A stretch of 64,000 nt of DNA from WSZJ01 sp964590435 (GTDB lineage: Bacteria > Planctomycetota > MHYJ01 > WSZJ01): assembly GCA_964590435.1 (NCBI GenBank), contig CAZPWT010000003.1, forward strand, positions 61,052 through 125,051. The letters are read 5' to 3'. Shown piece after piece: positions 60,210 through 64,000 of this stretch; position 1 is the first letter of the stretch, and every line of letters begins with the position of its first letter. Below the pieces are notes generated by a model. The model searched no databases. It saw nothing but the letters and a program-made list of their open reading frames with translations, and was not told where the DNA came from. The translations under genes and the position numbers were made by a program.

Positions 60210-61277
60210 TCAGTGGACGCGGACGTGATAGCGCCGGCCGTCCCCGAGCTTCATGCGCTCCCATCGCCCGAAAATCGGGTGTCCGCAATCCGGGCACTTC
60301 GAATCGCGGATCCGGATCTCACCGATGGCGTAGCCTGAGCGGTCGACCAGCATCGCGTGGCATTTCGGACAATACGTGTTCTCAAGCGGGTGGCCGTGGA
60401 CGTTTCCGACGTAGACGTAGTCCAGCCCGTGCTTCTTGCCGATCGCGTGAGCCTCCTCGAGCCGCTTCACGGGAGTGGACGGCAGATGCGAGAGGTCGAG
60501 GTAGGGCATGAAGCGCGTGACGTGCCACGGGGTTTCGCGGCCCATCCTTGTGGCGATCCAGTTCGCCATTCCGTTGAGCTGGGTGTCGTCGTCGTTCACG
60601 GTCGGGGTGACGTTCGTGACGACCTCGACGTGCATCCCGAACCGGTGCTTGGCCATCTCGGCGACGGTGAGGACTTCGTCGAACCGCGCGAGCCCGCCGC
60701 TGATCTTGTGATAGGCCTTGCGGTTGAAGGCCTTGAGGTCGAGCCGGTAGATGTCGAGGTAGGGCGCGATGATCGCGAGCGCCTCGGGAGTGATGTACCC
60801 GTTGGTGATGTACGCGGTGTAGAGCCCGCGCTTCTTCGCCTCCTGCGCGGCCTCGAGCGTGTGCTCGAACCAGATGGTGGGCTCGTTGTAGGTCCAGCAG
60901 ATCCCGTCGCAGCCCTCGCGGACCGCGAGATCGACCGACTCGACCGGCGACATCTTCTCGAGGTTCGAGCCGTCCTCGCTCGGCTTGTCGTGGGAGATCT
61001 CCCAGTTCTGGCAGCCGGGGCAGTGGAAATTACAGCCGCGCGTTCCCGCCGAGAGGATTTTCGTGCCCGGGTAGGCGTGGTTGATCGGCTTCTTCTCGAT
61101 CGGATCGACGGCGATCGAGCTCGTGACGCCGTAGATGAGCGACCAGAGCTTCCCGTCCCGGTTGAGGCGCGTGTTGCAGAACCCCGCCTTTTCCGGGCGG
61201 ACCGTGCAGCGGACCTGGCAGAGGTTGCACTTGATGTTTCCCTGCGGCAGGCGGTCGTACAGGACGCACTCTTTCAC
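60210..61277 (-). CDS. amrS: AmmeMemoRadiSam system radical SAM enzyme
   Basis: 355 residues from GTG 61277. The 4Fe-4S motif is RGCNFHCPGCQN (CxxxCxxC). Upstream are CNLCQVRCTVRPEKAGFCNT, and downstream KKPINHAYPGTKILSAG, GICWTYNEPTIWFEHTLEAA, TAYITNGYITPEALAIIAPY and LDLKAFNRKAYHKISGG, all typical of AmrS, formerly annotated as PFL-activating-like. The C-terminal zinc-ribbon-like part has CPKCHAML and CPDCGHPIFG. Partners of the system (AMMECR1 and Memo proteins) are not adjacent. Substrate unknown. It follows selD after 53 bases. Confidence 0.92.
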   Translation of the reverse strand: MKECVLYDRLPQGNIKCNLCQVRCTVRPEKAGFCNTRLNRDGKLWSLIYGVTSSIAVDPIEKKPINHAYPGTKILSAGTRGCNFHCPGCQNWEISHDKPSEDGSNLEKMSPVESVDLAVREGCDGICWTYNEPTIWFEHTLEAAQEAKKRGLYTAYITNGYITPEALAIIAPYLDIYRLDLKAFNRKAYHKISGGLARFDEVLTVAEMAKHRFGMHVEVVTNVTPTVNDDDTQLNGMANWIATRMGRETPWHVTRFMPYLDLSHLPSTPVKRLEEAHAIGKKHGLDYVYVGNVHGHPLENTYCPKCHAMLVDRSGYAIGEIRIRDSKCPDCGHPIFGRWERMKLGDGRRYHVRVH

Positions 61278-61330
61278 GGCGCGGGTTCTCCGGACGGGTC
61301 TACATTGATATAACGCCCGGGAGCCGCCGG

Positions 61331-62389
61331 TTAGTCGAGGAACTCGACCAGGCGCCCCGATTTCGGCCTCACCTCGCCGACGATCGTCGCATGAGGGAAC
61401 GCGTTCTTCTTCAGGTCCCGCACCAGCGAGTCCGCCTGGTCCGCCCGGATGCTGAACAGCAGCCCCCCGGACGTCTGCGGGTCGAACAGGATGTCCTCCA
61501 GCGGCTTCCTCACCCCCGGCGCCGTCCGGTACTTCGTCCCCAGCCATTCCCGGTTCGTCACGTCCCCACGCGTCTTCTGCCCCTTCGCCGCGAATTTCTC
61601 GGCCTCCGGCAGCACGGGGACCTGCGAAGCGCGGATCGCGATCGTCACGCCGGACGCCTCCGCCATCCCGGCCGCGTGCCCGGCCAGCGCGAACCCCGTG
61701 ATGTCCGTCGCCGCGTGGACTTCCTTCCCCTCCGCGGCGGCCACGCCCCCGGCGTTGAGCTGCTCCATCTGCGCCACCAGTTCCCCCGCGTCCGCCTCCG
61801 GGAACTTCTTCGCCTTCATCGCCGTCGTCAGGATCCCCGTCCCCAGCCGCTTCGACAGCACCAGCAAGTCCCCCGCCTTCGCCGCGGCGTTCGTCCAGAT
61901 CCGGCCGGGATGCACCAGCCCCGTCACCGCCGCGCCGAACTTCAGCTCCTTGTCCGTGACGCTGTGACCCCCCAGAAGGGCGCACTTCGCTTCGGCGTAC
62001 TTGTCGTTCCCGCCGGCGAGGATCTCGTGGAGCACCTCGGGGCCGAGTTCGTCCATCGGGTAGCAGAGGATGTTGAGCCCGTTGATCGGCCGGCCACCCA
62101 TCGCGTAAACGTCGGAGAGCGCGTTGGCGATCGCGATCCGCCCGAAACTCCGCGGGTCGTCGACGATCGGCGTGAAGAAGTCGACGGTCTGCACCAGCGC
62201 GATCTCGTCGCTCAGTCGATACACGCCCGCATCGTCGAACGTTCCCGCGTTCACGAGGACGTTCGCGTCGGTCGGCGCCGTCAGCCCTTCCAGGGCCTTG
62301 TGCAGGTCCGCCGGACCCAGTTTGCTCGCTCAGCCGGCGCAGCTGGACATGTCGGTCAGGCGCGGCCGTCCCTTGCCGAACAGTCCCAT
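61331..62389 (-). CDS. selD: Selenophosphate synthetase, a UGA-encoded selenoprotein
   Basis: 352 residues when TGA at 62332-62330 is read as selenocysteine. From ATG 62389 the reading is MGLFGKGRPRLTDMSSCAG-U, then ASKLGPADLHKALEGLTAP and on in frame. Sec20 occupies the catalytic position (Cys17 or Sec17 in known SelDs) next to Lys23 in the conserved (C/U)xxK pattern. Downstream are DDAGVYRLSDEIALVQTVDF, IAIANALSDVYAMGGRP, LLGGHSVTDKELKFG, TDITGFALAGHAAGMAEASG and FDPQTSGGLLFSI, the ATP and substrate regions. It makes selenophosphate from selenide and ATP. Ignoring the TGA puts the start at 62254, losing the active site. Confidence 0.93.
62304..62332 (-). promoter_or_regulatory. Candidate bacterial SECIS hairpin of selD
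   Basis: Eleven bases after the TGA on the minus strand, GGGTCC and GGACCT can pair around a tight GGC loop (62318-62304). Bacterial SECIS elements lie within about 15-40 bases downstream of the UGA; the spacing fits, but no consensus can be checked here. Confidence 0.4.
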
Positions 62390-62498
62390 CGCGTGTCACT
62401 CCGATGTTGGATCGTTATGCTGTGGAAGACTCTATCGGACATCCTGGAGGGCGGGAAGGCGGTTTGCGCGCCGGGACAGGCCGACTCGGGAGGGAGCG

Positions 62499-63863
62499 AT
62501 GAAAATTCTCTGGGGAGTTGTCGCAGGCGTCCTGATCCTCGGGAGCCGTTCGGGGGCGGAGCCGACGCTGGAAGAGCGGATCCGGGAGCTGGAGAGAGTG
62601 TCGCCCGCGCTGGCGGACGTCCCGGGGACGCGGCTGGAAGCGTCGTTCAAGGACGGGCTCCACGTGCGGACGACGGACGGCCTGCTCGACTTCAGGATCG
62701 GCGGCCACGCCATCGCCCACGGCATCTTCCACCAGCACGGCGAGCTTTACGGCACGGACACGCTGACGATCAAGGAAGCGCAGCTGGTGCTGCACGGGCG
62801 GGTTCTCGACCAGTGGTACCTGCACGTGGCGGCGGATCTCACTCCCGGGGCGGACAGCCGGCTCTACGAAGGTTGGGTCGAGTTCGACGCCTGGGGCATC
62901 GCGAAGATCCGCGCGGGCGAGTTCAAGGTGCCGTACTCGCCGGAGGCGCTGGAGCCGACGGTCTGGCAGGACTTCCCGGAAAACTCGCTGGCCGACCTCC
63001 ATGCGCCGGGGCGCGACCTCGGCGTCCTGATCCACAGCGAGCTGTTCGACGGGATCTTCGACTACTCGCTCGGTATCACGAACGGCCGCCTCCAGGACGG
63101 GGGGGACAACAACAGCGACAAGGACTTCACCGGGTACTTCGGCATCAGCCCGCTCGCCTGGACCGGATGGGACTGGCTGCGCGGCTTCCGGATCGGCCTC
63201 GGCGGGACCACGGGGCGTCACGAAGGCTTCCCCGACGAGCTCCCGATCCAGCCCGAAGTGCCGGCCTCCGGGTCCGAGGTCCAGACCAACCGCGCCGGCA
63301 AGTCCCCCGGATTCCAGACGGTCCGCGAGGATGGAAGGCGCCAGCGCGCGACCGCGGACCTCGCCCTGTCCATCGGCCCTGTCGACTTCAACACCCAGAT
63401 CTCGCGCTTCAAGACCGGCCTTCGCTCCAATAGCGGCCGCTCGGACTACCGCAGCTGGGGGAACCGCTGGCAGGTCGGCTTCTGGGTCTTCGGCTACCGC
63501 AACACCGGCCAGCGTCCCACGATCGACAAGCCGCTCTTCCTCGGCGGCCCCGGCGGTCTCCAACTCGCCGCGCGGTACTCCACCGGCACCCTCGATGACG
63601 ACTTCATCGAACGCGCCGGTTTCGCTGGCACCGACCACGTTCGCGAGTACTCCCTCGCGGTCAACTGGTACCCGAATTCCCACGTTCGGATCTCTCTGAT
63701 GCTCTCCGACATCCGCTACAGCCGCCGGGGCATCCCGGTCGGCGAGCCGCTCCCCCCGCAAGCGCCCAACCCCGGCGCCCCTCCCGTCCCGGGCAACGAC
63801 CGGTTCCCGCACCACACCGACGAGGAAAAAGTTCTCACCCTGCGCGTCCAGGTCGAATTCTGA
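62499..63863 (+). CDS. Phosphate-selective porin O/P family protein
   Basis: 454 residues from ATG 62499 with GGGAGGG upstream. A signal peptide (KILWGVVAGVLILGSRSGA) precedes a short helix (LEERIRELERVSPALADVPG), then a beta-barrel with alternating residues: VRTTDGLLDFRIGGHAIAHG, IKEAQLVLHGRVLDQWYLHV, YEGWVEFDAWGIAKIRAGEF, FDGIFDYSLGITNG, and C-terminal LTLRVQVEF with the terminal Phe favoured by outer-membrane assembly. Family members (OprO/OprP) pass phosphate or polyphosphate; the specificity loop residues are not certain here. Divergent from selD, 109 bases apart. Confidence 0.88.
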   Translation: MKILWGVVAGVLILGSRSGAEPTLEERIRELERVSPALADVPGTRLEASFKDGLHVRTTDGLLDFRIGGHAIAHGIFHQHGELYGTDTLTIKEAQLVLHGRVLDQWYLHVAADLTPGADSRLYEGWVEFDAWGIAKIRAGEFKVPYSPEALEPTVWQDFPENSLADLHAPGRDLGVLIHSELFDGIFDYSLGITNGRLQDGGDNNSDKDFTGYFGISPLAWTGWDWLRGFRIGLGGTTGRHEGFPDELPIQPEVPASGSEVQTNRAGKSPGFQTVREDGRRQRATADLALSIGPVDFNTQISRFKTGLRSNSGRSDYRSWGNRWQVGFWVFGYRNTGQRPTIDKPLFLGGPGGLQLAARYSTGTLDDDFIERAGFAGTDHVREYSLAVNWYPNSHVRISLMLSDIRYSRRGIPVGEPLPPQAPNPGAPPVPGNDRFPHHTDEEKVLTLRVQVEF

Positions 63864-63902
63864 GAGCGCGAGAAACATTCGCCCTCCAGCACGCGGCACC
63901 AG

Positions 63903-63965
63903 CCCATCCGGCGCGCGCGAGGGGTGTGGAGGAGAAACGGCAGTTTTCGAGGCGCGCCGGACGGG
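63903..63965. terminator. Long hairpin after the porin gene
   Basis: CCCATCCGGCGCGC (63903-63916) pairs with GCGCGCCGGACGGG (63952-63965) with one mismatch, 39 bases after the porin stop. The 35-base centre includes GAAACGGCAG. It may be a terminator or another member of the post-stop palindromes. Confidence 0.6.
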
Positions 63966-64000
63966 CCGGCGCCACGTGCCTCCGGGCGACTGTTTCCCGC

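Noticed and set aside
61331..62254. selD starting at 62254
   Set aside because: That start would lack the conserved active-site region that is present upstream across the TGA.
1..64000. CRISPR arrays, insertion sequences, rRNA genes
   Set aside because: No regularly spaced identical repeats, transposase motifs or rRNA sequence were found on reading.

Overview
The window looks like a chromosomal segment of a high-GC Gram-negative bacterium, most likely a planctomycete (Planctomycetota). An outer membrane is implied by a TonB-dependent receptor, an OprP-type porin and Lgt. The planctomycete assignment rests on the style of the Ser/Thr kinases (DWGLAK in place of DFG), kinase fusions to formylglycine-enzyme-like domains, many HEAT and TPR proteins, RseP with about four PDZ domains, and a small Sm-like protein overlapping rseP. 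It is an inference from gene families; there is no rRNA in the window to confirm it.

Layout. 0-7 kb: a 5'-truncated FGE-like protein, a RidA-family protein, an aminotransferase, a YcaQ/AlkX-type protein with a small overlapping downstream ORF, a HEAT lipoprotein and a glycosyltransferase. 7-17 kb: a 1670-residue TPR protein with an embedded C39-like peptidase domain, gyrA, and a HEAT/TPR protein. 17-26 kb: tRNA-Gln(TTG), a saccharopine-dehydrogenase-like protein, two unknown exported or membrane proteins, formimidoyltransferase, a PAP2 membrane phosphatase, an FHA-GAF-adenylate cyclase, a fatty acid hydroxylase and a pseudokinase. 26.5-29 kb: promoter, cobalamin riboswitch, intrinsic terminator and btuB-like receptor. 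29-31 kb: a SWIM zinc-finger gene coupled to a small gene. 31.2-34.7 kb: a compositionally distinct minus-strand defence block, darT-darG-radC-mrr, with radC frameshifted. 35-41 kb: dxr, rseP, an Sm-like gene, a UbiA prenyltransferase and an MFS transporter. 41-52 kb: a receiver-PilZ protein, then a long minus-strand carbohydrate block (coiled-coil protein, HEAT protein, GH57, PQQ-type sugar dehydrogenase, galT, glgA, DUF4912 protein, two small genes). 52-64 kb: orphan ParA, an active-type kinase fused to an FGE-like domain, a ferritin-like protein, two tandem receiver-PilZ proteins, fRMsr, lgt, amrS, a UGA-containing selD and a phosphate-selective porin.

Three things stand out. First, selD carries an in-frame TGA at the catalytic position (codon 20), so it should encode selenocysteine; conventional gene calling starts it 45 codons too late. 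Second, darTG is followed by a radC and an mrr whose start overlaps the radC stop, forming one apparent defence operon in lower-GC DNA. Third, several long imperfect palindromes begin within about 10 bp of stop codons; each is built from a different short word, so they look alike in structure rather than sequence.

Four sigma70-like promoters (for gyrA, the adenylate cyclase, btuB and parA) share TTGAC/TTGCA -35 boxes and 16-18 bp spacers. The gyrA promoter helps to set its start codon. Small genes of 52 and 58 codons were found by reading gaps directly.
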